Shown: in pieces, positions 49,027-61,297 of the stretch | How the letters are laid out: every line of letters begins with the position of its first letter | Numbering within the stretch: the first letter of the stretch is position 1 | NCBI GenBank assembly: GCA_028583405.1 | Contig: CM053252.1 | Coordinates: 35,801,763 to 35,865,762, forward strand | From: Pogonophryne albipinna | Lineage: Eukaryota; Chordata; Actinopteri; Perciformes; Artedidraconidae | Reading direction: 5' to 3' | DNA: 64,000 bases | Notes under the pieces: generated by a model | Told to the model about the DNA's origin: nothing | Seen by the model: only the letters and a program-made list of their open reading frames with translations | The model's database searches: none | Position numbers and translations under genes: made by a program

Positions 49027-49380
49027 CTTCTAGGCTACTGTCCCGCAGCTCCTGCCTCTCTGTTGGACTCTGTCGCAGCGGGGCTACTGCTGTGGTGCGG
49101 AGCGCACAAAGCAGACTCTTCACAACGAAGGATCACTTCTTCTTCAAAGCAGGGAAGGTTTCGCAGTACGCAGTCTACTGTCCCGCAGCTGCTGCCTCTA
49201 TGTTGGACTCCGGTACTGCACATTACTCACGAGACATTGTAAAAAAAAAAATGGGTGGGGGGCGAACGCAGTAACCACTCCGCCAACGCCACAGTCACCC
49301 CCGTCGTGCGGGCCGGATGAGAATGTCTGGCGGGCCGGATGTGGCCCGCGGGCCGCCAGTTGGTGGTCACTGGTATAGTA

Positions 49381-52300
49381 GAAAGAACACTACAGGTTTT
49401 TAGAGATATTTTGATGTCACAGTTGGGGATTGTGTTGACTCATTGTTTAACATTGCAGAGGATAAAGGCCTTTCATTCGTTCTTATGGATTCCACCTTCC
49501 TGACTGTCAGGCTGTCTGGTGAAATGCATTTATCAGTTAGAAAGTCATTTCTTATTCCATTAAATATACCTCAGTCAATTCTCACTGTGCAGGTCCTGAG
49601 GGTCTGCGAGCTGAACTCTCAGTGTATGAATCTGGATTGCGGCTGCGCGCAGAATATGTGAAAAGTGCTGTTGGCAAAGGAGAAAAGAGAGTTCATCACC
49701 CCTGTGCGGCCGCCCCTGGGTGAGCTTTGTTCATCTCCTCTCTCTCACCTGGCCACGCTCCCCAGAAATGAGCGCTGGGGTCACAATTCTTATCTTTGGA
49801 CGTAATAAGACCTCATGACGACAGAGCCTCCATTACATCTTAGAGCTGAGACATGCACTGAGAGTGCGTGAGAACACCATTTCAAACCCTTTCAGGTTTT
49901 TTCCCACTTCTAGATAATGAAAACTTGTCAATGTGCGTACAGTGAAGCAGTATCTGCAAAGGAAGCTGTTGTAGCAGCAATGTTGATGTAACTATCATTA
50001 AGATAATGATCATTATGTCTTAATAGTGCCTATTCAGGAGCACAGTTGTAGGTTCAGTCTTCCAGATTGCTAATTTAAAAGCAGATTATTCTGCTCTTTA
50101 CCTTTCCTTGTCCTTTGGCTTCAGATTTGAGGGTGTTGAAGGATAATTGGTTTCTCTCAACCTGTGTCTTACTTTTGTTGAAAAAGACATGAAAAATATT
50201 TTTGCATAATGGGTGACCTTTAAGTGGCTTAGGCCTTTAAACATGGCAACATTGCTTTAATAACATTTGATGAGGTAACAACACAAGCAATCAGATGGTT
50301 TGTGAAGAAGCCAATGTTGATCAGTTAGCCCTGGGTTGCACATATTTACTCCAAACCACGTACAGGCCACAGCTTCACGACTCAGGTGTCCAAATCGTTG
50401 GCCCATTTCAGGGAATTCTTCCTATTTATTAAACAGCAAAAACGTCTTGGCCCATTGGATGTCAGTGAGGTTGACGAATTCCAAAGGGCTCCTCCAGATG
50501 CAGCAGTGAAATGGTGCATAGTTGAGTACATTTAGAGGTCACAGCTGGTGTTTGATTTTTTGGTATCCCATAAACGGAAATCTACTGGATGTCACATGTC
50601 TCAGAGTCACTTGTCTCTCTGGTCCTTTAGGGAGTCATGCTGTACCGCCAGTAGTATTCTTTCTTTTGAATACACATGTTTTATTTGATGCTCCACTGGT
50701 TTTTAAGAATTAGATGGTATATTATTCTGTCTCCAGGATTCGAGGTATAACTGAGCTTGTTTGGAATTTCTGATATAACTAGGAGTTAAAGGGGCAAGCC
50801 CTCCAGAAAAAAAGCGCCCAAATTCCCACCTTGTATGTATAAATATTTAAAACCATGCACTGACAGATCAGATATTTTGTAATATCGAATCATTTGACAT
50901 TTGTTTTAATTATATCATTATTAGTAGCAATGTTAATGTTAATTAATAATCAGCAGTATTATGTTTTGTTTATAAAAAACATGTATGATTTGTATTTGCA
51001 TAGTGCTGTAAGGGTTTAACCACAACTGTTGCTGGTTGCTCTACTGCCATTCACAGCCAAGATAGTGTTCGATGAGTGTGAGAAGTGTCCACTGTTACAC
51101 TCTCTACTTTTTTACCATTATGAATGCTACATCCTGTTGGTTAAAGTGCACTGCATTTGCCATACTTCACATTGAGACACAATAATGCTCTCAAAATTGC
51201 GAGTGTGTAAGTACAGCAGTAGCGCGCGCATTGAGAAACATTTATGGCTTCCATGGGTAGTTGTTTTTTTCTGCACTCAGTCCTCCCTTCATCAGAACAT
51301 TTCCCCATATGCTTGTAGCCATTTTGCATTCCCTGTTGCAATTAGAGAGTAATTGAACCTATGAGATAGTTAAGTGTTTCTTGATGTATTGTTCCTTTTT
51401 TTCATTGATTCTTTGTAAAAGAGTGCAATGGTTGGCTCTGTGCGGGTTATAATTTGCCATTTTGGGAATTACTCAGGTTTGATTTCTTGTCTTAAATGTA
51501 AATGAGAATATTGATACCACTCCCATGTTAATAGCTAAAGATGAAGCTGCTGTTTTGCTTAGCTTAGTATCAGCCTGTCCTCCTCCAAAAAACTACCAAA
51601 AAGGTTGATTGTTCAGCAGCTTATTACGACCCATAGTCACGTTTTAAAATGTAGCACCTCTAGTGGTCGTGTAAGAAACAACAATTTGCGGCAATTGCAA
51701 ACGCTCCGGAGGGTCGTATATTCACAAACAACCCTCTCTGGAAATTGTAGAATAGTTTGGTCATTAAAATGCTTTTTGATTAGATTTCTAGCGAGAAGTG
51801 TATATTGTACTTCTTGAATCCAGGTCCAGTGGATGTGTAGGATCTATAGTTTGATAGATATTACGAAGATGATTTGAGGTCTCGCCAGGAGAACGTGTAT
51901 ATACTACGTCTTTCCCTTATTAATTTCTATTGACGGCAGCGTTCATGTAAAGTTGTCGTCTACCAATTGGATCAAATATAAAAGTCAGCCGAATTACTAT
52001 TGATACTGCAAGGAGGCGTATTGTGCGAAGAGAAATTGAAGATGTTGTTTAATTGCTGATATATTTATGATCCACGTCACATATTCAGTTTTGGCAGCAG
52101 TTCTTCCTGTTTGTCTAGAAGTCTTCTAATCAGGGCTCTATAAATAGCGAACTACGGCAGATGTGTAATATTTAATGCAGCCGAACCGTGTATTACAAGG
52201 CCGTTATGTGATGACTTTCAAAGAGAAAAGCAAGCACACTCGGAATAAAGTTTTATTATTATTTATTTTTTTATGTTTTCGGATTTCACATCACATAAAC

Positions 52301-52381
52301 ACCATATCCCAACGTGCATTGCGGCTAAAACATCCAATCACCGAGCTTCAATTATAGCTGAGGATTATGTGTAGTTCGATG
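49381..52381. other. Intron-like sequence
   Basis: No bounded transposon or exon. 49600-49870 is a unique, GC-balanced block (gcggctgcgcgcagaat, gaaatgagcgctggggtcac) and could be a conserved element. 51640-52370 has an unusual composition but no TIRs that I could find. Confidence 0.45.
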
Positions 52382-53132
52382 TTTTAGACCAGGGGTGGGG
52401 AACCTTTTTCCTCTCAAGGGCCATTTCAATTTTTTCAACATCCTCCGAGGACCGTACAAATTATTGACCTCTACTTAAAAATACTAAAATCACAGCCCAT
52501 TAATTTCGCCTTTCTTTCATGCTGTGCAAAGAAAAAGCAACCTCTTAATCCAGATATCTCACCATCACTCGCGCATGCATGCACGTGCACGGTTGTGGCA
52601 TGACCACCAAAACAGAAAGATATGGACACAAGATGTGTGCAAATGTATTTAGTTTCCTATCCATGTGAACATGATTTAAGTGGGGGGGGGGACCTAACCT
52701 CCTCTAGGGGGGTCCGGGGGCATGCTCCCCCGGGAAGATTTGTTTTTAAAAGTTGAAGTTAAAAGCATCAATCTGGTGCACTTTGAGAGCAACATTAGGA
52801 GATCTATGCAGGGTTCGTACGGGTGCTTGAAATCCTTGAAAATACTTGAAATTTGACGTGGTGTTTTCAAGGTTGGGAAAGTGCTCGAATTTTGGGAATG
52901 GTGCTTGAAATTGAGATAAAGTGCTTGAAAATGTAAATGCTTTACTTTTACAATAAACTGCTGTCTGACTGAATAGTTCGCTTTTTAGATTAAAAGAAAA
53001 GAATTGCTTCGCTTCTACATAAAACAGCTCCGCTGCGGCCTTCCCGCGCTATGCGCGCGACCTGCAAGTGTTTGTGTTACGTGTGACCTGGGCATTCTGA
53101 TGAGAGTGATAGATGACTGTGTGCCAGGAGGT

Positions 53133-53270
53133 TGCAGTTTCAACGAGCGTTGGCTAGCAGAAGACAAATACAAGCCATGGCTAAGACGAGGGTCAAGCCC
53201 ACGAGTAGCCTCCTGCAAAGTGTGCAACAAATAACGATGCGAGAGTCTGCGCTGACGAGCCACATGAAAG
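53133..53270 (+). pseudogene. BED-type zinc-finger exon relic
   Basis: Reads C-S-F-N-E-R-W, then K-Y-K-P-W-L, then the finger start C-K-V-C-N-K. One base is shifted, after which the frame continues I-T-M-R-E-S-A-L-T-S-H-M-K-G. This is the C-x2-C ... H pattern of BED fingers in transposases. It ends at a donor-like AAAG|gtacgc at 53270. The frameshift makes it non-functional. Confidence 0.65.
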
Positions 53271-54045
53271 GTACGCCATAGTAGAGCATTTTAGATTGGG
53301 CTAACGTTGCATGTTATGTTTGTTTAAGCTAACGTGAGCAAGCTGAATAGCGAACTCGATTGAGGGATAATAATAATTGCAGGGGACAATCATTTCAGAG
53401 GAGCATTACAGTCGCCATCGTGTGGTGTTCAGAGGATGAAGCACTCACGGCATTTTGTGTTATAGTCACGAAATATAATCTATTGATTCGACACAGAGCG
53501 ATTTTGAAAGCAATGTATTTCTACTGGTAGTATGTTTCGTGCCTAAACCAAATGTGACTTGATCTATCGAAATCAGTCACATTGACCCGAAGACACATTT
53601 TCGTTTGTATTACTGGTCTGGGGGAAGCTCGCGAGTGTGTGTGTGTATTTTTACGTTTGTGTACCGGGGAAACACTTCAAAGAAACACCATTAGTCCGTT
53701 CTCTGCTTGTAATTATGCCGTTACAAGCTTCAAAGTTGTATTTATCATCTGAATTTGCCGAAACAAGTTTAATATTCTGAAAGATGAAAACAAACTGTCT
53801 TTTATATAAAATTCAAGTATTATACAAGTAAAACTACATTTTGCTTTAATCCCATGTAATTGTAGAATGAACACAGTCTTCCTTTGAAGATGTATAAGTC
53901 AGATGTCTTGAGTAGTCAACATTACCTACAAATCATTTAACACATTTGTAAATATTAGTTACCTTTGTGAGTCTATTTTTATGCAGCTCTAAGTGATTTT
54001 GTGGCTACAACTCAGGCTAATACGCAACCAGAGGTGGAATAAGTA

Positions 54046-54184
54046 CTCAGATATTGTACTTGAGTAAAAGTACAAGTACTCAGATCTTGTAGTGAAGTTA
54101 TAAGTACTCAGATCGTGTACTTAGTAAAAGTAGAAGTACTCAGATCTTGTACTTGAGTAAAAGTAGAAGTACTCAGATCTTGTA
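54046..54184 (+). repeat. 33-bp minisatellite, left part
   Basis: About four units of ttgtacttgagtaaaagtag followed by aagtactcagatc. The array resumes at 58036 after the LINE, with about 4.5 further units to about 58185. Confidence 0.9.
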
Positions 54185-55346
54185 GGCAAGGCAAGGCAAG
54201 GCAAGGCACATTTATTTATATAGCACTTTTCAACACAAGGCAATTCAAAGTGCTTTACAAAAAATGAAAGACATTAAGAAAATGGCATTTAAAATCAGTC
54301 ATTAAAAAGAAAAGCGAATAAAATAAACATTAAAAGAAAAAATACATGGATAAAAGTTACAGTGCAGTCTAAGATATGAATAGTTCAATTAAAAGCAGCG
54401 ACAAAAAGAAAAGTCTTCAGCCTGGATTTAAAAGTAGTAAGAGTTGCAGCGGACCTGCAGGTTTCTGGGAGTTTGTTCCAGATATTTGGAGCATAATAAC
54501 TGAACGCTGCTTTTCCATGTTTAGTTCTGACTCTGGGGACAGAAAGCTGACCAGTCCCTGAAGACCTGAGAGATCTGGATGGTTCATAATTTAGCAGGAG
54601 GTCAGAAATGTATTTTGGGCCTAAACCATTCAAAGCTTTATAAACCAGCAGCAGTATTTTGAAATCTATTCTTTGACACACAGGAAGCCAGTGTAAAGAC
54701 TTCAGAACAGGAGTGATGTGATCCACTTTCTTAGTGTTAGTGAGGACTCGAGCAGCAGCGTTCTGAATCAGCTGCAGCTTTCTAATATATTTTTTAGTGA
54801 GACCTGTGAAGACACCATTGCAGTAGTCGAGTCTACTGAAGATAAAAGCATGGACAAGTTTTTCCAAATCCTGCTGTGACATTAGTCTTTTAATCCTAGA
54901 TATGTTCTTTAGGTGATAGTAGGCTGATTTAGTAACTGTTTTAATGTGACTGTTGAAACTCAGGTCAGAGTCCATGACTACACCTAGATTTCTGGCTTTA
55001 TCTGTTGTTTTGAACATTGCAGACTGAAGCTCAGCGCTAACTTTTATACGTTCTGCCTTGGCTCCAAAAACCATTACCTCAGTTTTATCTTTGTTTAATT
55101 GGAGAAAGTTCTGACACATCCAGTCATTGATTTGTTCAATGCACTTACTCAGTGTTTGAATTGGAGCATAGTCTCCTGGTGAAATTGTTACGTAAATTTG
55201 TGTGTCATCCGCATAGCTATGGTAACTTATTTTGTTGTTCTTCATTATCTGAGCCAGTGGTAGCATGTAGACGTTAAGAAGAGGCCCCAAGATGGAGCCT
55301 TGAGGTACCCCACATGTCATATTTGTCAACTCAGATGTGTATTTAC

Positions 55347-56863
55347 TAGGGATGTAACGATACCCAAAACTCACGGTACGATAAATATCGTGAGTAACAA
55401 TGTCCCACGGTACGGTATTTATCGCCCGATATTGAATAATACATTTAAAAAAAAAAAAAATTGTTTTTTGTCAATACAAATTTTCTTACTCGTGAAAATA
55501 GTTTCTTTATTAAATAATAAATCTGATTTGTACAGCATTTTAGTAGGATAGCAGTAGTGTCAAAAAACAAAGTGACCAGTAAACAGACTGGAACAAGAAA
55601 ACCAGTGTTTTTTGTACCTATAGTACTACCAAACAAAGTAGGCATTTTCTTTGTGCCACTGCATCTCACAAATAAACAAGGACATTTAATAATCAGACCC
55701 TGCAATAAAATAAATCAAGTTTCACTTTAGTTTTTCAAGTAACTCAACTCAAACTCACTAGTCACTCACTCAGCATCATCAGACAGGTTTTTAGGAATAT
55801 GAGAATGTCCACATTTCCAGGTATTTATAAGCTGGGATGTTTGGGCATTTACAATATCCCCTGCTCTGGAAAAAACTCTCTCGCTTGGTACTGATGTTGC
55901 TGGGACAGCAGTCGTCGCGTTAACCGAATATTTTATTTATCAATGACGGAAAAATCTGAAAGCAGTCTGTCATTTTGACAGATTAGAACAAACTCGGAAC
56001 AGCGCCAACGTTTCCCCGCAGCGAGGCTCTGGTGTTATGCCGTGTTATGCATGCCCTCCAAAAGGAAATTATATAGTTTCCAAACCGTACTTTGCCGTAC
56101 AGATCAATACATGTCTGAGAGGTTTTGCTTTACGCTGTGCGCGCTCCCGCGAGGTGCATCATGCACACACGGCATAACACCGCCCCCCCCCCGTTGACAC
56201 TTCACGAGCGTGCTCTCTCGTGAACAGTACATTCTATATTATAAAGCCGTGGAGGGCGGGAGTTTATAAACCAAAGAATAACCGCCCTTACGGGACGCTG
56301 TAATAAGTAAAGCGAACGCACCCGCAAGGACACCTGGCCTCCTATTGGTTGAGGGATTTTGACAGGATTGTTGCACAAAAATTTAGAGCGCGCACAGAAT
56401 AAATCTGAGAGCAGAACAAATCTGTAAACAGCAATATATCTGAGTGCAAGCGTACAGTTTGAGCAGAAGCAAATCTAAGTGCAAGCAGGCACTATTTGAG
56501 TGCGAGGACAGGGTTTGAGGGAAATAAATACATAAAGTATGCTCTCAAATTTAAATACCACGCTCTTGAATAAAGATAGGGAATAACCCCCATATAAATA
56601 CGATGTCCTTTTGTGTTCTGTTGTTTTATGTTCATGTTGTAACCTACTTGCTGCCATGTTGGACAGGTCTCTCTTGAAAAAGAGATCGATTATCTCAATG
56701 GGACCATCTGGTTAAATAAAGGTTTAAAACAAAAAAAAGTGTTTTAAAAAAAAAAAAAAAAAAAATTTAAACATTTTTTTTTTTTTATCGCGGTAGATTT
56801 TGTCAGTCTTGGGACGTTTATTTACCGCGATACCGCGATATTCGGTATATCGTTACATCCCTA
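55347..56863 (-). mobile_element. hAT transposon, innermost layer five
   Basis: Perfectly matched ends tagggatgtaacgata / tatcgttacatcccta with the perfect 8-bp duplication gtatttac (55339-55346 and 56864-56871). Subterminal cggtacg / ataccgcgatattcggtat repeats occur in both arms. It sits between the first and second catalytic blocks of the LINE's reverse transcriptase. It retains a fragment of transposase C-terminus. Confidence 0.95.
55770..55919 (-). pseudogene. hAT transposase C-terminal (dimerisation) fragment
   Basis: On the minus strand this 50-codon frame reads P-A-T-S-V-P-S-E-R-V-F-S-R-A-G and continues I-V-N-A-Q-T. This is the conserved hATC dimerisation motif near the C-terminus of hAT transposases, including ZBED-like ones, followed by an S-Q-L-I ... 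W segment. The expected R/K in the 'R..L' position is S-Q-L. Everything N-terminal (catalytic D-D-E core) is deleted, so the element is a deletion derivative of an autonomous ZBED-like hAT. Confidence 0.8.
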
Positions 56864-58035
56864 GTATTTACCTATAGAAACAAAGTTGTTTCTGTCCTTT
56901 AAGTAGGATTCAAACCAATTTAGAACTGTTTCCGAAAGTCCCACCCAGTTTTCCAGTCGGTCTAGTAATATGCTGTGGTCAACAGTGTCAAACGCAGCAC
57001 TGAGATCTAATAATACTAACACTGAAGTTCTGCCACTGTCTGTGTTTAAGTGGATGTCATTAAAGACCTTTACAAGACCAGTCTCAGTGCTGTGGTTTGG
57101 ACGAAAGCCTGACTGGAACACATCGAAACAGTTATTTAAATGCAGAAGTTACTCAACTGTTGAAAAACAACTTTTTCAATGATTTTACCTAGAAATGGGA
57201 GGTTTTATATGGGCCTGTAATTGTTCATTACTGAAGCATCTAGATTATTCTTTTTTAAGAGCGGTTTAATCACTGCAGTTTTCAGGGCCTGGGGAAAAAT
57301 AACTGAGTGAAGAGATTTGTTTACTATATGAAGTAGATCTGAGGCCATGCAAGGCAAAACATCTTTGAAAAATCCTGTTGGAATAATATCAAGGCAGCAG
57401 GAGGAGGATTTCAGAAGTTGAATAATGTCCTCTAGGTTTTTATCATTAATCTGATGGAATTGTGTCCTGGTGTTTGAATTGATGTTAAGTGGACACAGAG
57501 ACAACACATTTGCTGTTACCTGATGCAGAGGCACTGACTGCTTGTCTGATTTTCTGAATTTTGTCAGTGAAGAAGGAGGCAAAATCATTGCACGCCCTGG
57601 TGGATAGAAATTCAGAGGCTACTGACACTGGGGGGTTAGTTAGTCTGTCGACGGTAGCAAACAAGGCACGTGCGTTGTTTTTGTTTTTGGTAATGATGTC
57701 AGAGAAGAACGATTGTCCTGCGTTTTTCAATTCCAAATTATAAAGGCCAAGTCTCTCTTTATAGATTTCAAAGTGCACCTGGAGATTTGTTTTTCGCCAC
57801 CTGCGTTCAGCTTTTCGACACTCTCTTTTTTCTGCTCTCACGGTCATGGCCTTTCTCCATGGAGATATTTTCTTCCCAGTCACTTCCTTCACCTTAGTTG
57901 GAGCAATGGCATCTATAATTGTTTTTATTTTTGAATTAAAATGATCTACTAGCTCATTTACTGAGATGTTAGCAGGGGCAAGTGTGGAAGAAAAATTCTG
58001 AGTAAACATTTCCCTAGTATTTTCAGTTAAATACT

Positions 58036-58185
58036 TTGTACTTGAGTAAAAGTAGAAGTACTCAGATCTTGTACTTGAGTAAAAGTAGAAGTACTCAGAT
58101 CTTGTACTTGAGTAAAAGTAGAAGTACTCAGATCTTGTACTTGAGTAAAAGTAGAAGTACTCAGGTCTTGTTCTTGAGTTAAAGT
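58036..58185 (+). repeat. 33-bp minisatellite, right part
   Basis: Continuation of the array at 54046-54184, same unit and orientation. This shows that the LINE landed inside an existing minisatellite. Confidence 0.9.
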
Positions 58186-59651
58186 AGAAGTACCAGAGTA
58201 TAGGAATACTCTATACAGTAAAAGTCCTGCATTCAAAATGTTCCTCAAGTTAAAGTAGAAAAGTATTATCATCAAAATATAGTGAAAGTAGCGACAGTAA
58301 AAGTAGTCATTGTGCAGATTGGTCCATTTCAGAATAATATATATGATATGTTTTATAATGATTGATCATGAAAGTGTTCTCAAAGCTGGTAAAGGTGCAG
58401 CTAGTTTGAATGACTTTGTATACTGCATGGTAGCTTGTAGATTTACTCCAGGTGGAACTAAAGTCTGATTTAACACTTGATTATATTTCACATCATTCAT
58501 CCACATCTGTGAAGGAACTAAAGGTATTAAATACATGTAGTGGAGTCAAAGTACACAATTTACCTCTGACTTATGTTCACTGCCAACCTAAAAGTACCTA
58601 AAAAATAGTAATCAATAATGTATTGAAAAGTTATATTGGCTGATTGTTTTATATTGGCTCAGACAGGTTATATGGGAGGCCCTAGTCTACGTACAGATCA
58701 CTCATTTTGAAATATTAAACTTGTTTTCTTTTCTTGAATTTTTCATCCTCATGTAGAATGCTATTATGAAACACACATTTGGTTGTTTATAGCATAAAGA
58801 ACATCTGATTTAATGTGAGGTAGGGAAATAATCATTTGAGTATGTGTATATAAATATGTAATTTACAACAGCTGTAAGATGCTTGAAAAGCTTGAAAATG
58901 CACCTTGAAAATGCTTGAAAAGTGCTTGAATTTGACTTTGGAAAAGGTGTAAGAACCCTGTCTATGGATACATCTCTCAACACCAATATGAAACAGAACT
59001 GTAAGCAGATTTATTTTTCTTTATGGATATTTTACAAATCCCTCCCCTTTTAAACTGTATTCTTGTTTATTAATAAAAACATTTTTTTACTGTCATATAG
59101 TATTTTATACCCGTTTACTTTATTCTCTTATTTTTTTTATAACTATAATGATCATATAAAGATGTGCCTTTACCTCACTGGTTGGAGAAAAAGCTTCTTA
59201 TATTCGTTAGCATAGCTAGCTAACCAGATGCTAATAACAACAACGTTATTGAGTGTATGATCAGTATGACAGATGAACAGATCACCACTGGGCTTTCAAC
59301 TAAAGACACAGCCACGCAAAAACTGCAGCATGTGTACGGCTCCTTATGGGTACTGCAATTTGTGAAGTGTTGGAGCGACGTTCTGTTGCTCTCCGTCAGA
59401 ACTGCACCCCTGTCAGACGAGACATATACCATGTGATGACACGTTAGGCTTGTGTTGTGTTCAAGGACCCTGACCATCCAGCCATTTTTTTTTGGCCATG
59501 AAAAACAGGCACTCGCTTCTTTAATTATTTTGCGGTCTAGATTTCTTTAAAAAAAATTGCGTGTGTTTATAAATTACCTCGGGGGCCATACCAAATGGTC
59601 TCGCGGTCCGTATACGGCCCGGGGGCCGGAGGTTCCACCCCTGTTTTAGCC

Positions 59652-60960
59652 TTTAGAGTACATAAACCCTGGCTCATTAACATGTTAATTATTGAGCTTT
59701 AGAGGGGCTGCTGGATGGATGTTGGTCCCTCTGAGCAGAGCCAGGCTACGTGAATGGATAAAGTGAAGCTACATTTATGTTAAGTCTTACATTTGTTATA
59801 CAATATGTGTTTTTTTGTTTGATTAACATGACTAACCTGTGCAGCAATTTTGTAATTTGGCTTACCATTAATCCTGCTTTGAGCTGTGACACTGTGTGTA
59901 GCAGTGGCGAGCCGTGACTTTCATACCTAGGCCCTCTGACCCCCCGCCCCCCCGAAAAAAAAGAAGAGTTATTACGTCACAGCGTATACTTCAGCGGAAT
60001 ATCAAAACAGCGGCCCTGGATGCAAAACGCATCAATGACAGCGACCCTCTACCACACAAAACAACACCATTTATATAAACACCTATCATGAGGGCACCCA
60101 CAGCCAAGTAACAATTACAAATGAATTAAGTCGGCACGGCGGCCCACATTGAAAATGACTTAGGCCTAACTTTGATGATCAAATCACTTAAACACAAAGT
60201 CCATCCTCCTGTCCTTCTGGATGAAGCACTTGATGGCGGGTCATTCAGCTGATCCTTTGCCACTCCAGTATATCATTGTAACTCAATCTTGAAAATGACT
60301 CGGTTAATAATTTTGCAAATGATGTCATCACTATCACTGAAGTGAGCCATCATGAACGAACTTATACTAATCATAAATCTATCCATCATAAATCTATAGA
60401 TTAGATTTATGATTCTAAAATAATAAAAGTAGGGTAGACATGTGGATATTATCCGGCTGAACAAAACGTGCATTTATCTAACAGGTTCGTTTTCCACAGA
60501 CCTTATTTCAAGCTATTTCCAAAATCCTATGGAGAAATCCCATTGGTCTTTTGTCGAGGGAATCCGAGCGCAGCTTACTTCCGGGTTTTAGGACGTGTCA
60601 CTGCACCATGGATGCACCACTTGCATAAACTTCACAGCGGGCAGAACTTGTCATAAAGTCCGCGAAAATAAAGCCCGCCCATTTATAGGGAAGATATGAT
60701 TGGTCAATTGTACTGTCATTTGACATTACTCTCTCGTTGAGTTACTATAGCTGGCCCTCTGTGAATGTAGAGACCAACAAGCTCTTCCGTCTTCACAGCG
60801 GCTTTCGCAGAGACGGCATTTAACCCTTCACATTCCAACAGAAACTGAACAGGCAGATTCGAAGGATTTATTTATTTGGAAATGTTATTTTAAATACAAT
60901 TAAATCAAGTTATTTTGGTAAAACTAATGAAAAATACGGAGCCCTGGAGGATTCATAGAG
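59652..60960. other. Mixed repeat fragments and unassigned sequence
   Basis: At about 59903 the terminus cagtggcgagccgtg starts a fragment of the family seen at 20503. At 60460-60612 a block (tcccattggtcttttgtcg ... gtgtcactgcaccatgg) matches the 3' part of 27127-28107. Right ends and TSDs are not resolved. Confidence 0.5.
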
Positions 60961-60979
60961 AAAAATAAATAAAACGTGG

Positions 60980-61090
60980 CCACGTTTTACTTTCTCGTGC
61001 GCACGCTTTAGTAACTCGTGCGCACGCTTTGGTAACTCGTGCGCACGATTTAATAAAGCATGCGCACGAGTTACTAAAGCATGGCCTCGT
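60980..61090. repeat. 21-bp repeats with GTGCGCAC cores
   Basis: Three direct units cgtgcgcacgctttagtaact (with small changes) are followed by an inverted one (gcatgcgcacgagttactaa). Related direct units recur at 62014-62066. Confidence 0.85.
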
Positions 61091-61094
61091 TTTG

Positions 61095-61099
61095 TGTGT

Positions 61100-61180
<81 letters not shown>
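61095..61180. repeat. (TG)n microsatellite
   Basis: About 40 TG units with one early interruption, followed by gggcatgggcatgggcat. Confidence 0.97.
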
Positions 61181-61182
<2 letters not shown>

Positions 61183-61297
61183 CATGGGCATGGGCATTTG
61201 TTTATGATAGTATCGTTCGTTCCGGTGCACTCCGGCAGGACTATGGCACATCAAGATTAAGATTAAACGAATTTCTTTCCCTTGGGAATACACATAA

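Larger units (their letters stand above)
47972..49372. mobile_element. hAT transposon, host of a nested hAT
   Basis: Ends cagggatcaccaac / gttggtggtcactg are inverted relatives, and the perfect 8-bp duplication gtatagta flanks them (47964-47971 and 49373-49380). Subterminal gcgggccgg-type blocks occur at both ends. No transposase remains. It is split by 48100-49026. Confidence 0.9.
54385..58009 (-). pseudogene. L2-type LINE reverse transcriptase, interrupted
   Basis: Pieces in order on the minus strand: 58009-57485 (linker with W-R-K-T and K-N-N-A-R-A-L-F blocks), 57588-57205 (fingers, ending N-N-Y-R-P-I), a stop-containing gap, then 57121-56872 with the first catalytic Asp in S-A-A-F-D-T-V-D-H. 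After the hAT, 55338-54385 carries C-G-V-P-Q-G-S-I-L-G-P and Y-A-D-D at 55215-55204. The C-terminal blocks R-N-L-G-V-V-M-D and S-R-L-D-Y-C-N follow, ending near T-F-L-F. The G-P-L-L-N-V-Y-M segment seems to lack one residue usual in this family. The last 325-codon part is open, so decay before the hAT insertion was mild. Confidence 0.88.
54185..58035 (-). mobile_element. L2-type LINE, 5'-truncated, layer four
   Basis: Minus-strand element. The 3' end at 54185 has the family's tail (gtgctatataaataaatg) and a terminal (gcctt)n short tandem repeat, typical for L2-clade LINEs that end in microsatellites rather than poly-A. It sits inside the 33-bp minisatellite, with ttgta repeated at both junctions (54180-54184 and 58036-58040) as a possible short TSD. 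It is 5'-truncated, with the endonuclease missing. A hAT interrupts its reverse transcriptase. Confidence 0.85.
54029..58568 (+). mobile_element. Non-autonomous hAT, layer three
   Basis: Same family as 4341-4892, in opposite orientation. Start cagaggtggaataagtactc; the right part shares aagtctgatttaacac and catcattcatccacatctgt with that copy, and it ends near tacctctg. The TSD could not be confirmed at the right side. It carries an expanded minisatellite into which a LINE has inserted. Confidence 0.65.
52808..58951 (+). mobile_element. TIR transposon with BED-finger relic, layer two
   Basis: Left end cagggttcgtacgggtgc and right end aaggtgtaagaaccctg are inverted. Repeated tgcttgaaa motifs lie inside both ends. 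Flanks share tctatg directly at both boundaries (52802-52807 and 58952-58957). Six bases rather than eight leaves the superfamily open, but the BED finger inside fits hAT. Confidence 0.72.
52390..59643. mobile_element. hAT transposon, outermost layer of a five-deep nest
   Basis: Ends caggggtggggaacctt / ggaggttccacccctg, flanked by ttttagac (52382-52389) and ttttagcc (59644-59651), a 7/8 match. Its own sequence is only 52390-52807 and 58952-59643 (about 1.1 kb). The rest is younger insertions. Confidence 0.82.

Noticed and set aside
49443..49661. Possible next exon of the seizure-6-like gene after ctcactgtgcag at about 49591
   Set aside because: The phase-0 translation (V-L-R-V-C-E-L-N) does not resemble the second half of a CUB domain, and the frame closes after about 23 codons.
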